NCBI RefSeq assembly: GCF_000003815.2
Contig: NC_049990.1
Location: 4,034,015-4,065,158 of the forward strand
Length of the DNA: 31,144 bases
Direction: 5' to 3'
Source of the DNA: Branchiostoma floridae
Taxonomy: Eukaryota > Chordata > Leptocardii > Amphioxiformes > Branchiostomatidae
The notes under the pieces are model-generated. The model was not told where the DNA came from and searched no databases. It saw nothing but the letters and a program-made list of their open reading frames with translations. The position numbers and the translations under genes were made by a program. Below, piece after piece: positions 10,364 through 20,199 of this stretch (position 1 is the stretch's first letter; every line of letters begins with the position of its first letter).

Positions 10364-10987
10364 GGATCTTGTTCGACTCTTATCTCAGGGGAAGATCAAG
10401 ACCTTATCTTAAGACGATCAAGACACTTGGCCTGTTAACACGGAAAATGAGACTTTTGGTCACGCTATACGCACTGCGCTACAAGTAGTCCATTGTACGG
10501 TTGGTTTGGGGGAACCGCCTGGATGTATTCTTACATAATGAACTGGGTCATCGGAGCACCTGGCACCACAGACTAGTCTGGATGGGACTAGCGTAGGCGT
10601 AGCGTCATTCGCAGACTTCTAGTACTTAGCGCTGGCCTTTATATTTTTTCGTGGTAGCGCTGATTCGCGATTTTTATCATGGGCTTTTTAACAAGGTTCT
10701 CTAATGTCGGGTACAACTCCCTTTCCCGGTATGAGAGAACATGGATTTTCCGTCTGGCACACACCTAACAATGAGGAAATCTGGGTACGGTATTGTAAGG
10801 GATGAAAGAAATGTATTCTTTAGTTGAATACATTTGATTTAAGCTTCAAATTTTCGCTGACTGCTTTACGCTGGGTTCGCTTTTGATTTACGTACATACG
10901 CAGCCGTTTAGTAAGTACCTTTCTTTACCGCTTTTGTCTGGTTCAATACGGAAAGTTACTCGTATCTATTCTCTACCGGACTCCGGC
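10267..10987. other. Intronic sequence, nothing assigned
   Basis: Apart from the doubtful ORF start at 10267-10363, no gene or repeat family was recognised. Confidence 0.35.
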
Positions 10988-11190
10988 CTGGCCGAATAGT
11001 ACAGTAATACTAATAGGGGACTTTGAACAAGTTAGGAGTAAAAGCCTAGATGGAGGGCAGTAGGATCCAGTAGGAGTGAATTGGTCGTAATAGCTAGATA
11101 GACTGCAAAAGACTGAAATCCAAATGTCAACGTATTTGTCCTTATGGCCAAATTCTTCTCTTTTTCATCCAGCTGACACGTCTGCTTGAA
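10988..11190 (+). repeat. Dispersed repeat, copy 2 (partner at 2846-3222)
   Basis: A shorter copy of the same element, with the blocks in the same order and internal deletions. It ends at AGCTGACACGTCTGCTTG like its partner. Confidence 0.65.
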
Positions 11191-11387
11191 AACTAACTCG
11201 TATCCACTCGAACAATTCCTCGCTTGTCTGTCTACCTCTACTGGAATCTTAAACCTACTAGCAACAGCGTGCGCAGTCTGCCGTGAACACACAAACACGC
11301 GCTAAGGCACACAGTCAACACGGAGGGGAAATAAACTCAAGTGGGCAGCAGGTTCACATTTGTGTCATTTTTCTAGCCTCCTTCACG

Positions 11388-11527
11388 CAATCTCCAAGCA
11401 GATCCTACGGTAGCATAAGATGGAATCTAAAAATGAGAGATTTTAAACACCCTACAATTGGAGTGTTAGAATCTTTTGGCAGGTTTTGATACCATCTTAT
11501 GCTACCGTAGGATCTGCTTGGAGATTA
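11388..11527. mobile_element. hAT-like miniature element, family A, with 8-bp target duplication
   Basis: A 140 bp element with ends AATCTCCAAGCAGATCCTAC and inverted GATCTGCTTGGAGATT. It is flanked on both sides by CCTTCACG (11380-11387 and 11528-11535). An 8-bp duplication is typical of hAT transposons. It carries no gene. Confidence 0.9.
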
Positions 11528-11787
11528 CCTTCACGGCCTTCCACGAGTGGTGGCGTTTATTGTTGGGGGAGTGTTGATTCAATGATTTTTATTACAGTAT
11601 ATTGCGGCCAGGTTGTTGCAAAGGGAAGGTTCTTATGCCGAAAGATCGTATTTATGCCTTTAAGGAAGCAATGCCTGTAACATATTCAACTGCCTTGCTT
11701 GTTAGGATACCAATAAGCCCTTGTCAGCGGTTGTTGTTTTTTCAGGGTCGCTTGAAAATTCTAAAACATAAAAATCGTACGACAGCC

Positions 11788-11955
11788 TAGCCTCCATAGC
11801 AGGCCTTTTTCCGTCTTTTTTCTTTTTTGTGCTCATAATACACTTGTACGGGGCCAATGGTTAAGCTATCCATGGCCAGTAAAAAAAAAGAAATGACCAG
11901 CAGAAGTGTATTATGAGCCCCAAAAAAAGACAGAAAGCGACCCTAGAGTAGGCTA
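11788..11955. mobile_element. Miniature inverted-repeat element (TAGCCT ends)
   Basis: Arms of roughly 50 bp are inverted copies of each other, including GTGCTCATAATACACTTGT near the left and AAGTGTATTATGAGCCCC near the right. Ends are TAGCCTCC and GTAGGCTA. No coding capacity. Confidence 0.8.
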
Positions 11956-12263
11956 CGGCCTTACCACGCATGTACATGTAATGGTACCATTTGATACCGG
12001 GCTCCAAACATTCCTGTCTCAAAAAGAGCAACGTGAGCGCTGATGGGATCCACAAAACTGAATTCCCGTGGCCTCGGTAGCCTTGGCTTATAAACCGTTC
12101 TGACGTGCCTTGAACAAACTCCAGGCTACCGTTCCCGTTTTAATTTCCATGCAAATAAACTTTACCTCGGGGAACGACGTAACAAAAAAATCGGAAGCCC
12201 TACAGGCGCCGGAAGCGGGAAAATCTATTTGCAGGTCCGTCTGGACAGGGTACGCGTGCGTTC
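11956..12263. other. Intronic sequence, nothing assigned
   Basis: Short open frames only; a small inverted pair GGTAGCCTTGG / CCAGGCTACC lies near 12078-12130. Confidence 0.35.
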
Positions 12264-12358
12264 GACATTCCCCGGGGATAAATCGCGGAAAGTAACTCTT
12301 CTAGTTTGTCCCTGAGGAAAGACTGCACTTGACATCACGCGTCATGGGGTGTCTCACT
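12264..12358 (+). repeat. Direct duplication, copy 1
   Basis: About 95 bp, nearly identical to 12629-12724 (shared AAAGTAACTCTTCTAGT and GAGGAAAGACTGCACTTGAC). Spaced 365 bp apart with unrelated sequence between; no coding signal. Confidence 0.8.
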
Positions 12359-12628
12359 ACCATTGGTGGTAATAGCTGACAGAAAAAGATGCCATAATAA
12401 GGAAAAGGTCACGATTTTCCCCATCAAACTCTGCTTGGAGAGTAGCTCACTGCTGATCAAACTGCTTGAAGATCTGATGGGTCTCGTCTCCTTTGGTATG
12501 TCTCGATACTATGGGTTTTGCTTGTATATCTATTATAAGGCAATAGTCTAAATTTTAAAAGACCATGCCATTACCAGTCCAGAAACCCAAGACCACGTTT
12601 GCGTCATCAAAAGGATATGGTTGTGTTA

Positions 12629-12724
12629 GACATTCCCCGAGGATAAATCGTGGAAAGTAACTCTTCTAGTCTGTCTCTGAGGAAAGACTGCACTTGACAT
12701 TATACGTCATGGGGTGACTTACTG
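12629..12724 (+). repeat. Direct duplication, copy 2
   Basis: Second copy of 12264-12358. It ends within 15 bp of the inverted-repeat element at 12737. Confidence 0.8.
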
Positions 12725-12736
12725 CTCTCTCGTAAT

Positions 12737-12856
12737 AGACTGGAGTACAGCCTTGTTCGCTTTTGTCCGATCCCGAAGGTCGCCACTCTTGTTGGCCGGG
12801 GCAGTGGTAGCGACCTTCGAAAGCGGAAAGCGAACAAGGCTGGACTCCAGACTGGT
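12737..12856. mobile_element. Miniature inverted-repeat element / hairpin
   Basis: Arms of about 45-50 bp pair with each other: GCCTTGTTCGCTTTTGTCC...GAAGGTCGCCA and GGTAGCGACCTTC...AAAGCGAACAAGGC. No gene inside. Confidence 0.75.
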
Positions 12857-14520
12857 CTAGTCATCAACACGAGTGGCTGGTGGGTAGAAACCATTATCTT
12901 CAAAACAGTCGTCGTATGTCGTCTGAATTTTGCTACTACATGTAGTATCTGCTTGTAGTTAATGCACCATTCTAAACTTCAGGACGGGCGTTTTATGTCT
13001 GACTTTGACAGTTGTTTAGAGTTGTCTAAGAATTGAATGTGTCCAAACCACGTTTACGGCATCAAAACAAAAAAGGCGGACACAGATAAAAGAGATAGGA
13101 CTCTGAGAAGGATGGAACTGTATGTAGGACCAACGTTGCAGCAAGAAAACATTCAACTACCCCCACCCCACCCCGTATCTGCTTGAACCTTACTTGTCGC
13201 CCCCGTCACCTGCTACTGAACTGAGCAGTAGGCTGAGTGCACGCCCGGTTGTGTTTGGGTTCCGTGTTCAAACAAGCGGCTGATTTGGCAAAAGGCCAGA
13301 CAAGACTGTCTACTGAGGCCGGGCAAAATCTATGTCATGTTTCCGACAAAAAGGTCCTGGAAAATATACGGTCGACAGGCTAGCAGGGATTCTCTTCTTT
13401 TTCTTTCCTGGGCTTTCTTTTTTTCCCCCTTTCATTGGATGTAGGCCTAGTTATCCAAATACAGTTAAACAATGGTATTTCCAATATCAGACTTTAATTT
13501 CACACAGCGTAGTTGCCGAAATCACAACTCAAGTGCCTCAAGCTAGACTCACAGCTAAGCTGGCTCGAACCCCACTGGTTCGCTATAGCTGGTCTCTATA
13601 AAGTTGCCTTTGGTTCTCTAATGCCGGGAAAGGTAGTTTGCCACGGAAGGGACTCCAAGTCTGCGAAAGAGGCTACCCAAGGCTACCCTAAAAAGGGCTT
13701 GGATCGGCAGGTTTTGCAATGGTCGTTCGGGTATCCGGAAGCACAGCATTTTTTCCCTAGGCCTGAAGTAAAACATGGTACTGGTAGGGCATGCTGACAG
13801 GCACCCACACAGGGTTCCGCTGCGGGCGGACTTAGCATTGCTTGGGTTAGGATCGACCGAACTATGCAGAATTTGTTGGACTTGGACGCCAGGAATGATA
13901 GCACGGCCTGGAACAAATTTGGTAAAAGGTTCCACACAATTGGGAGGGGGGCGTCGGCAACTATAGGAAGGGTGCCCTCCATTTTATGGTACATTAATCT
14001 AGGACAGATAAGTTTGTTGTTAGTGTCAGTCAGGCTGTTTTCCGGGCTAACACAAAACAGAAACGGTTGACTGAAATAAGGTATGACATAATATGTATGG
14101 CCAATAATTTGTCGCTTGAGTCAGTCGATATCGACGGTACTTAGAGTAGAGTAGAGATCAGTAGAGTAGACTCTAACGAGAAGGCATGTATCTGCTAGCA
14201 AAACCTTAACAATCTAACATTTCTTAAACAAATTTTGTGGCCAATCTCTTCTATTTTCTTATCACTAGAATATAGTCTGCTAGTGGTTTTGCTACACCAC
14301 GGAGACCACTTTCTGGTATAGTGTTTGGGTCAGAGGTCAATCTTATCTTCGACGAAAGGAGGGTACACAAACAAAACAAAGATTATCTTTCGCTTTCATC
14401 TACCAGACTGACTACGCTGGCTATTAAGTATTATGGAGAGAATAATTTGCCAGGGAGTTTTGCTACCAGCGAAGTTGGTCCTAAGCGAGGACTGACTCCC
14501 CTGGTCAATTTCCCGATTTG
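12857..14520. other. Intronic sequence with unexplained open frames near 13.5-14.0 kb
   Basis: Several overlapping open frames of 60-105 codons occur at 13513-14070 on both strands, without recognised domains or splice pairs. TGCCGGGAAAGGTAGTTTGCC lies near 13622, and a related string (TAATGTCGGGTACAACTCCC) at 10703, suggesting a dispersed repeat. Transposon-end-like sites lie near 12944 and 13167. Confidence 0.35.
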
Positions 14521-14525
14521 TATTT

Positions 14526-14551
14526 ATAATAATAATAATAATAATAATAAT
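14526..14551 (+). repeat. (TAA)n microsatellite
   Basis: About eight TAA/AAT triplets, next to a probable retroelement end. Confidence 0.9.
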
Positions 14552-14594
14552 CTGGTGTATTTTGCAGCCAGTAGGTACCCAAAGTATGAGTAAT

Positions 14595-14735
14595 GAGGCT
14601 GTTTAACGTGGTCGAGGCACCTCCTCGAGCACGGGACCCCCGTTTTACGTCCCTCCCGGAAGACGATTTCGTGAAAACTTCGTGAGGCTACAGCAATCCG
14701 GACGTCCTTGGTTGGTCCCCCATCCAAGCACTGTC
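14595..14735. repeat. Probable retroelement end with a 5S-rRNA-like segment
   Basis: GGTTGGTCCCCCATCCAAGC ACTGTCCGGAC at 14710-14740 resembles the complement of the conserved internal part of 5S rRNA (CCCATCCAAGTACTAACC). Only about 30 bp match, so this is not a 5S gene. 5S-derived SINEs are known in animals; this may be a truncated one or a chance match. Confidence 0.3.
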
Positions 14736-14740
14736 CGGAC

Positions 14741-15249
14741 TATCTTTCTGTCTTTCTTGTCAATTATCTGCCATTTTCATTTTGTTTTAATAGCGGTGCC
14801 AATTGTTTCAACTTGAGTGGGTCGGTATCTGTATTTTGCTTATGATTGTTTGTTTAATAAAAAAATCCCGATATTTTTGCCGCGAATTCTACGATCCCCG
14901 TACCCACGTAGGAAGGCCTGGTGCAGGCTACAAAATACTCATTTAAGCAGCGTGTCCAAAGGACCAAACAGCCGGTGTGACACACACACACAAAAACGAG
15001 GCATATAAAAAATTGCGGCTGCCAAAATCCTCGTTAATGTTTAGACGTCTCAATTTTGTGTCTCCGTGGGGTTTCTGTCTGGAGCTATTCGTTCTGAGTT
15101 CTCGCTGTCGTTACGATATATTGGCCAGCCGCCTGCCCTCCTGTGAAGAGGTCACCGCGACAAATAGAGCTTGGAAGTCGGACAATTCCCACAACACAAG
15201 AGGGCAAAGCGGCAGTCAGACGTATAAATAGTCTATGAAATCGTACCCC
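14741..15249. other. Intronic sequence, nothing assigned
   Basis: Small open frames without recognised domains. No repeat assigned. Confidence 0.35.
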
Positions 15250-15447
15250 TCTTCTCCAAGCAGAGGTTAGGCTGCGCTTCTGTTTTTCGACGCATTTTTG
15301 GGTGTTTTGATCGGGTTGCTTCAAGCTTGTCAGGTTTGGCAGGCGGACCAAAAGAATATCTGACAAAATAGGAAGCCCAACAAAAACGTAAATTATTTTA
15401 TGAAGACGTCAAAGACCAACCGGAACCTAACATCTGCTTGGAGGGTA
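15250..15447. mobile_element. hAT-like miniature element, family B (diverged)
   Basis: Left end TTCTCCAAGCAGAGGTTAGG, right end CCTAACATCTGCTTGGAGGG; the interior keeps degraded family B blocks. Confidence 0.8.
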
Positions 15448-15538
15448 ATGTACCCCGGTTCGCGGGAAAGGCGATTGTGTCGGTATGTACACCCTATTAC
15501 ACCCAACACGAGCTGGATATAGAGATTACGTCAGGAGA

Positions 15539-15858
15539 TACTCTCCAAGCAGAGGCTAGGGTCCGACTGTTTGGGGGGGGGGGGGAGTGCTGTTTTTAGG
15601 AGTCCTATTTTGCTACAATTTGTACCGTAGTAGTAATAATAGTATCAAAAGCTGGCAGAGGAGTGAAGCCGGCTTATGAGTGTGTTTTGCTACCGGGCAA
15701 ATGGACACCTCTTGGCTGACTACACTTCTTGGCTAGTTTCGTACTATCTTATGCCATCGTAGGATCTGCTTGGAGATTACCGTAGTAGCAGTAGTCTTTA
15801 TGTCTCGCGGCCTAAAGACGTTGGACGACTTGGCGCCTAACCTCTGCTTGGAGAGTAG
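15539..15858. mobile_element. hAT-like miniature element, family B, carrying a family A insertion
   Basis: Ends TACTCTCCAAGCAGAGGCTA and GCCTAACCTCTGCTTGGAGA. The internal TATGTCTCGCGGCC is typical of family B, but the middle is interrupted by a family A element. The right end stops 30 bp from the protease exon 2 donor. Confidence 0.85.
15634..15778. mobile_element. Family A element nested in family B
   Basis: Contains AGTATCAAAAGCTGGCAGAG at the left and GATCTGCTTGGAGATT at the right; the left terminal ~30 bp are missing. ACCGTAGTAG on both sides (15624-15633 and 15779-15788) looks like the target duplication. Confidence 0.8.
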
Positions 15859-15888
15859 TCAGGAGAAGCAATGAAAGGAAAAACTTAC

Positions 15889-16176
15889 TAGAAAACCCGG
15901 CGTCGATCACGTAAGGAATGACTCCGCCGGGCCAGAGGCGTGACTCCACCGCAGTGGCGGCTCTTCTCTCCCGGGAGGACCTGGAAGGGGCTCCCGACGG
16001 CCGGAGTCTGGATTTCCGCGGCCGCGAGGGATGAAGTTTCTGTTTGTTGTTTCTTGTCGGTTCGTTCCGGCCGCGGTGGCTTTTGGTTTTGCGGGACACG
16101 AAGCCACCATCGCGGTATTCGACAGTGTGGTAGTCTCTGGCCCAGTCGTCCAGAATGATGTCACCCTCGAGAACAT
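15889..16176 (-). CDS. BMP1/tolloid-like astacin protease, exon 2 (propeptide, furin site, N-terminus of catalytic domain)
   Basis: This 288 bp exon has an acceptor (ATAATCAG) at its right end and a donor (GTAAGTTT) at its left end. It enters in phase 1 and leaves in phase 1. It encodes a propeptide segment (DVLEGDIILDDWARDY), a long basic Arg/Lys/Pro/Ser-rich linker, and then RERR followed by AATAVESRLWPGGVIPYVID. RERR is a furin-type cleavage site. The sequence after it matches the conserved start of mature BMP1/tolloid proteases (AAT...R.WP.GVIP.VI). Known for the family: furin removes the propeptide so that the new N-terminus can fold into the astacin domain. Inverted-repeat transposons lie 30 bp beyond the donor and 46 bp before the acceptor. 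An ordinary astacin is the alternative, but the propeptide and RRAAT junction favour the tolloid group. Confidence 0.88.
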
Positions 16177-16222
16177 CTGATTATCAACAGAGAAAAATTG
16201 GAGTTGACAGTATGTCACAAAC

Positions 16223-16414
16223 TACTCTCCAAGCAGAGGTTAGGCTCTGGTTGTTTGTTGCGGTTTTTCATGCGTTTTTATCACGCTTTCAATTCTCTAC
16301 CGTTTGCTTGATGTCTCGCGGCCTAACATCAAGAAAAAAGTACAAAATAGCCCGATAAAACGCCTAAAAACGTTTTTAAAAACAGCCGGAGCCTAACCTC
16401 TGCTTGAAGAGAAG
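16223..16414. mobile_element. hAT-like miniature element, family B
   Basis: Ends TACTCTCCAAGCAGAGGTTA and GCCTAACCTCTGCTTGAAGA with the family's palindromic interior (AAAAAAGTACAAAATAGCCC, GCCTAAAAACG). Its left end is 46 bp from the protease exon 2 acceptor. Confidence 0.88.
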
Positions 16415-16932
16415 AAACAAACCCTTAGAGATCGAGTGTCGGTCCACTATTGTGTGCTCGTAGCAAAAAGGAAACACAGGAAATTCTAGTCCAGCTGTCA
16501 AGGACTGAAACACCCGGCTACAACTGGCACGCGTTTTTACAGTGAACCTCAAGTAGCTCATAGGGGTAAGACCGTCACTTTTCCAGTCAGGGTCTAGCCC
16601 TAATCACAATAACAGAGCAGTTACAACATGCCGAGATGCCAAGACTACCCGCTAAGATCTGCTTGCAAATTTAGAGGGCAGCAACAAACCATAACTGTAG
16701 AAAGTGGTCTAGAAATATTTCTAAAGCGGCACAACACAACATATCTTCTCTGGTAGGATACCACGCGCCCACCCACCCATATATACACTGCCTACACAAA
16801 TACAGCCGTATTTATAATACTATATGGGCCCAGCAGATGCGTAACACGCATGATTAACGAGCAAGAACCATATCCTAACCAGGATCCTTACAGAGAAAGT
16901 GGGACGATGGCGGTTTAGGAACACCCACTCAC
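16415..16932. other. Part of protease intron 1
   Basis: Non-coding sequence between exon 1 and the inverted-repeat element next to exon 2. The only notable item is a lone transposon-end-like site (GATCTGCTTGCAAATT) near 16654. Nothing else was recognised. Confidence 0.5.
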
Positions 16933-17077
16933 CTTTCGAGGCGCAGGGGTCGAGAATGATCCTGTTCTGAAGGTTATTAAGTTGAAGGTTATTGTAGGCG
17001 ACGTCGTGTTCGTACGCCAAGGTCACGGTCAAGTCGCCTCCGCAGGCCGCCAAGACGAAAGCCAAGACGGTCAGCAT
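16933..17077 (-). CDS. BMP1/tolloid-like astacin protease, exon 1 (signal peptide and start of propeptide)
   Basis: The first coding exon of a secreted metalloprotease starts at the ATG at 17075-17077, preceded by GAGCGAGAACG. It encodes about 48 residues: a hydrophobic signal peptide (MLTVLAFVLAACGG..., about 20 residues), then the start of a propeptide ending IILDPCASK. The exon stops at a good donor (AAAG then GTGAGTGG), leaving phase 1. Exon 2 begins with the two bases that complete the codon, giving DPCASKDVLEGDIILDD. This resembles the DPC...GDI.L propeptide motif that I recall from BMP1/tolloid proteins. Those proteases process procollagen and chordin outside the cell. The ATG choice rests on the signal peptide that follows directly. 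The 5' UTR and transcription start are not defined. Confidence 0.8.
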
Positions 17078-17470
17078 CGTTCTCGCTCCTTAGACGGCGT
17101 GGTGTGTATACTCTAAGTGTATTTCCAGGCACGAGACACGGGTTCCAACCCTCCCCTCTCCTCCTGAAGGACTGAGTAGGGCGCAGGGACGGTCTAACCT
17201 CGGCCGGGCGGTGTCAACAGTTCGTTACGGGGTGATGATAGCCCCGCATGTGCTCTCGGTTCGCCCCGCTCCAGGCCACGGCCCGCAGGAGTCGTCAGAG
17301 AGAGAGAGAGAGAGACCTGTGTCTGTCCTCTCCTTCCTACCGGCGTGGTGCTCCCGGTCAGCTGATACCGCTAGCTTCACTCACGAGTGCCTCCTGCCTG
17401 AGTGAAAGCTCGGGGAAACTCCTAGCCTGGCAGGCGTCTCGGGTGACCGCGCACACACACACACACACAA
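17078..17470 (-). promoter_or_regulatory. Probable 5' flank of the protease gene
   Basis: This stretch directly upstream of the protease ATG is richer in G+C and CpG than its surroundings and also holds short (GA)n and (CA)n runs. Promoter activity is inferred from position and composition only. No clear TATA box or initiator was assigned. Confidence 0.25.
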
Positions 17471-17906
17471 ACCGCACTCTCCCTAAGAATAGAAAACCAG
17501 GCGTTCCACTGCTGTACACTCCAACCCCAAACCAACCCGCATTTCCAGAAGGACTTAGAGTAACGTACACCCCGTATGAAACACACCACACACGACTGGA
17601 GTGGAAGGGAAGAAACGACGGCTCGCTAGATCCACGGAATCCACAGGATTTCGAGCCCTCCGGAGGTCGTCCACGAATCCAGATCACGCGTAGATCATGG
17701 CTGAACAATATCCGATGGAATCTTGAAACGTGATCGCAGGGTAGTGTGTGGTACGACTGTACTCACGCGCCGCACGTTAGTGCCCTACTAGTCTGGCTCG
17801 GTCGGGGACACCCCTACTGCACTCCGTCAGCTGATGCTGTGTGCTGAGGTCATGTGACAACAATAGTGGGGGGGGGGTGTACAGCAGGGACCAGACGGGC
17901 GGAAGC
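17471..17906. other. Intergenic sequence, nothing assigned
   Basis: Contains part of a low-complexity open frame (17248-17733, plus) that begins in a (GA)n run and shows no domain. No gene called. Confidence 0.4.
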
Positions 17907-18124
17907 TAGCTCCAAGCAGATGTAAGGACGCAGCTCATGATCATTGTTTAACACCTGTTTTTGCTGCATTTGGGACTTGATTCTCGTACTGTAATGTTAG
18001 CAATTCGCCTGTGCCTATTGATAAACCATACAGTGTCAGAAACAGAAAAGAGCGCCAAATGTTGCAACAAAACAGGCGTGACACACTGAGAAGGATAAGG
18101 ATTTATACATCTGCTTGGAGATTA
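17907..18124. mobile_element. hAT-like miniature element, family C
   Basis: Left end TAGCTCCAAGCAGATGTAAG, right end inverted ATACATCTGCTTGGAGATTA. The interior is unlike families A and B (AACACCTGTTTTTGCTGCA on the left, CAACAAAACAGGCGTG on the right). Confidence 0.75.
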
Positions 18125-18153
18125 GCGTGGCCCGGCAAGACCAATGAGAAGGC

Positions 18154-18222
18154 AGCTCCAATCAGATCCTACGGTAGCATAAGGTAATATCAAAAGCTGG
18201 CAGAGGAATGGAGCCGGCCTAG
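18154..18222 (+). mobile_element. Family A left-end fragment
   Basis: GCTCCAATCAGATCCTACGG followed by AATATCAAAAGCTGGCAGAG matches the left half of family A. No right end follows, so it is truncated. Confidence 0.75.
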
Positions 18223-18520
18223 GGGTGGTTACGGGTTTCATCCACACCATATGGACCGTCTACAAATAAACAGACGAAAGAATAAATAAACATGTGCTTG
18301 AATACTCAAAACACGCTTGATGTAGCTTGGTTCTGCAAGCAGATGTAAGGAAGAAAACCATGCTCAACGTCTCAAGTTGCCAGACGCTAGGCAGTTTTGT
18401 GTTGGGAGGGGGGGGGGTGTTCTGAAACTACTCAACACTTCGCTGTGCTGAATAACGGGATAGACAGAGGGTTGGATAGTCCATCCCAACTACTTCTGCT
18501 TTGAGATAAGTGTATTTGTC
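18223..18520. other. Intergenic sequence with a lone transposon end
   Basis: TTCTGCAAGCAGATGTAAGG at 18331-18350 looks like a family C left end without a partner. A poly-G run lies at about 18406-18417. Confidence 0.45.
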
Positions 18521-18720
18521 ACAATATACTACTAGTCTCTACCAGTGGTTTATACATATACTAGTTGGTATAGTATTAGTGGTTTTTGCTTGTAGTTATA
18601 ATGGTTTATACCGAGCTTTATACTTGTTGGTATAATGGTTTGCTACAAATGCATTTCGTATAATGATTATAACCTCATTGTTTATACTAGTTGACATTGT
18701 AGTAATAATTTAAACCTGTT
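18521..18720 (+). repeat. AT-rich degenerate minisatellite
   Basis: Loose tandem copies of GGTTTATAC.TA.TAGTTGGTATAATGG, repeated about every 40 bp with much divergence. Confidence 0.55.
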
Positions 18721-18745
18721 GGTCGTCTATTAAATATCGTTTAGG

Positions 18746-18784
18746 CAAGGAGGTTATATCACATATTGTGATATAACCTCCTTG
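18746..18784. repeat. Perfect 18-bp hairpin
   Basis: CAAGGAGGTTATATCACA, a three-base loop (TAT), then its exact reverse complement. The GGAGGTTAT core also occurs at 27725. Confidence 0.9.
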
Positions 18785-19977
18785 GTTTAGGTGTGTGTCT
18801 ACCTAGGCCTTTTCCTCTTCTTTCCTCTTCTTTCCCAATCTTTCCTCTTCTTATCATGACTCATGAGACCTGATTTACCTTTCTCCTTTTCCTGTTCACG
18901 TTTCTTCCATCTTACCTGCGCTATTCGTTTACTCAACACAACAATGCTAGTATACAGATGCATGCATGCAACATTTGTCTGGGGCTTTATTTAAGCTGGC
19001 TTGCTTATTTGTGTGGTAAACAAGTCCTTGTTAGCCGACAACACAGAAACATGGACAGGAATATGTAAGCTCCATGTCGCCAGAATAATGTGTTCGCGTC
19101 GCGTCGTTTCGTCTGATATACAGATATCTTCACACCTTTTGCTAAAGTCCCGCGACAAAAATAACTGCGCAGGAATTAAAAAACAAAGCAATGTCATGTC
19201 ACTTCGTACCGTTAGAACAACAATCCCGCAGTTTTTGTTCTTTGTTTGCGCCGCGCAGTTTGTGTTTGTGTGGGGACAGTTTGTTCTAGTTCCCCACGCC
19301 TAATTGTGAACAGTCGTGGATAAACCGACAAGTTGGGCCAACAAACACGAGACGGCTTTTCACACCTTTGTCTCGCAAGTTCGTACGTGAAGAAAATTAC
19401 TAGTAATCGGTGATTTTTAATCCCCTTTCTTGAAGACCTTGCAAACTTTTAAAGAAGATTTTCAGAGAACAATTGATTATTTCAAATCGTAAGGTGAAGT
19501 GTGCAGTATACTTCAATAGACCCGGCTCGAGTGCGTCGCACGTTCGTTGTAAGACCGCAAACTGACAGCATTGTTCGGTAGCATTGCATAAGCTCTGCAA
19601 AATTCACTTGTATTGTTAGTTACGGAAAAAATGGTGTTCGATCCTTGTCGGTAGTTATCACACCCAGCTTGACTAATACATTTAAACCACACCCCAAACC
19701 GTACGACGGCATAGGACGAACTTGACCGTTGGTAATGTCTTTATTTTATACGAATCGGATCGTGTATCTCTGCACAATCACGGTGTGATGGCAACTTATG
19801 TGAGGGTCTATTGAATATCAAGCGACTTTATTGTCCCGAATTGTTTGGTCTAGACCATCTAACTGGTATTTCCTGCGCCTACAGTAGATAGAGTCCCAAG
19901 AAGAGTAGGCGATATCTAATCTCAATGCAGATGTGAAAGAAAAAAACGTCACGTTTCGGCGTTTCTCTGTCGGGGTT
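18785..19977. other. Intergenic sequence, nothing assigned
   Basis: A pyrimidine-rich tract lies at about 18806-18850. Open frames at 19001-19303 (plus) and 19400-19600 (minus) show no recognisable domain. Confidence 0.4.
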
Positions 19978-19985
19978 CCTGGCAG

Positions 19986-20191
19986 TAGTCTCCAAGCAGA
20001 GGTTCGGCTGTGGACGGCTGTTTTTTACGTCTTTTCAGACGTTTTTATCAGGCTATTTTCTACCGTTTTCTTCATGATCTCCTGCTAAAAAGAAGAAAGA
20101 CGACATAAAGAAAACTGCACAAAAATAAGTCTAATGAAATGCGCCTAAAACACATCAAAACAGCCAGAGCCGAACCTCTGCTTGGAGAGTA
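19986..20191. mobile_element. hAT-like miniature element, family B, with perfect 8-bp target duplication
   Basis: Ends TAGTCTCCAAGCAGAGGTTC and GAACCTCTGCTTGGAGAGTA. CCTGGCAG stands on both sides (19978-19985 and 20192-20199). The interior is the family B palindrome, partly decayed. Confidence 0.92.
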
Positions 20192-20199
20192 CCTGGCAG

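Noticed and set aside
17248-17733. 161-codon plus ORF
   Set aside because: Starts in (GA)n, passes through (CA)n, no domain; lies in the 5' flank of a minus-strand gene.
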